The translations under genes and the position numbers were made by a program. This document shows positions 6,653 through 6,672 of a stretch of 6,672 nucleotides of DNA, one piece after another. How positions within the stretch are numbered: position 1 is the stretch's first letter; every line of letters begins with the position of its first letter. The notes below the pieces were generated by a model. That model did no database searches and had not been told where the DNA came from. It was given only the letters and a program-made list of their open reading frames with translations. Origin of the DNA: JAGLHV01 sp023132075 [NCBI: bacterium]. GTDB lineage: Bacteria; CBDUZB01; JAGLHV01. The DNA is taken from the NCBI GenBank assembly GCA_023132075.1, contig JAGLYT010000091.1, positions 1 through 6,672 on the forward strand. Reading direction: 5' to 3'.

Positions 6653-6672
6653 AACCGTCTTTTAACTGTCTT
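6653..6672. repeat. Short tandem repeat at the window edge, 11-bp period
   Basis: AACCGTCTT (6653-6661) and AACTGTCTT (6664-6672) match at 8 of 9 bases and are spaced by TT. The array may continue past the window. Confidence 0.45.

Larger units (their letters stand above)
6354..6672. other. Non-coding leader region upstream of the gene cluster
   Basis: This 319-bp stretch has no supportable gene on either strand. It holds the heptamer array, the AAAAGACAG direct repeats, two GC-rich palindromic patches and long A/T runs. A promoter for the minus-strand unit probably lies here, but I could not find a -35/-10 pair with credible spacing. GC-rich islands in an A/T background suggest inserted intergenic repeats. 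Confidence 0.6.

Noticed and set aside
6599-6672. Minus-strand open frame entering from the right edge and ending at a TAA near 6599
   Set aside because: It has about 24 codons and overlaps the palindromic repeat at 6609-6641. It could be the tail of an upstream gene, but nothing supports coding.
6380-6672. CRISPR array
   Set aside because: The repeats are 7-15 bp, degenerate, tandem or irregularly spaced, with no regular spacers.

Overview
The window is AT-rich DNA with every supportable gene on the minus strand. It looks like part of a cell-surface glycan locus of an uncultured Gram-negative bacterium. The combination of an O-antigen-ligase-type protein with periplasmic TPRs, a DPM1-like GT2 and YfhO-type proteins, together with degenerate intergenic repeats, recalls candidate phyla such as Omnitrophota. 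That placement is an impression from gene style, not a measured result.

Layout in the direction of transcription (right to left): 6339-6672 is a non-coding leader region with several repeats and hairpins. 4179-6338 encodes a Wzy/WaaL-type polymerase/ligase with C-terminal TPRs. 3375-4124 encodes a GT2 glycosyltransferase of the polyprenyl-phosphate-sugar synthase type. 1095-3284 encodes a complete YfhO-family membrane protein (YfhO-A). 1-1051 holds the N-terminal 350 codons of a second YfhO-family protein (YfhO-B), which runs off the left edge. Gaps are 54, 90 and 43 bp, and each start has a purine-rich Shine-Dalgarno-like core 9 nt upstream. A single co-transcribed unit is likely.

Working model (inference): the GT2 charges a polyprenyl phosphate with a sugar on the cytoplasmic face. 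A flippase not present here turns it over. The YfhO proteins, which belong to the GT-C-like membrane glycosyltransferases, use the lipid-linked sugar outside the membrane, and the Wzy/WaaL-like protein polymerises or transfers a glycan. This resembles the known CsbB/GtcA/YfhO three-component glycosylation logic of Firmicutes, but with two tandem YfhO paralogs and a TPR-fused ligase.

The points most worth a second look are the tandem YfhO duplication with a collinear conserved N-terminal region, a nine-base G run inside YfhO-A that could act as a slippage switch, and the cluster of 7-bp-period repeats and alternative hairpins in the intergenic regions.
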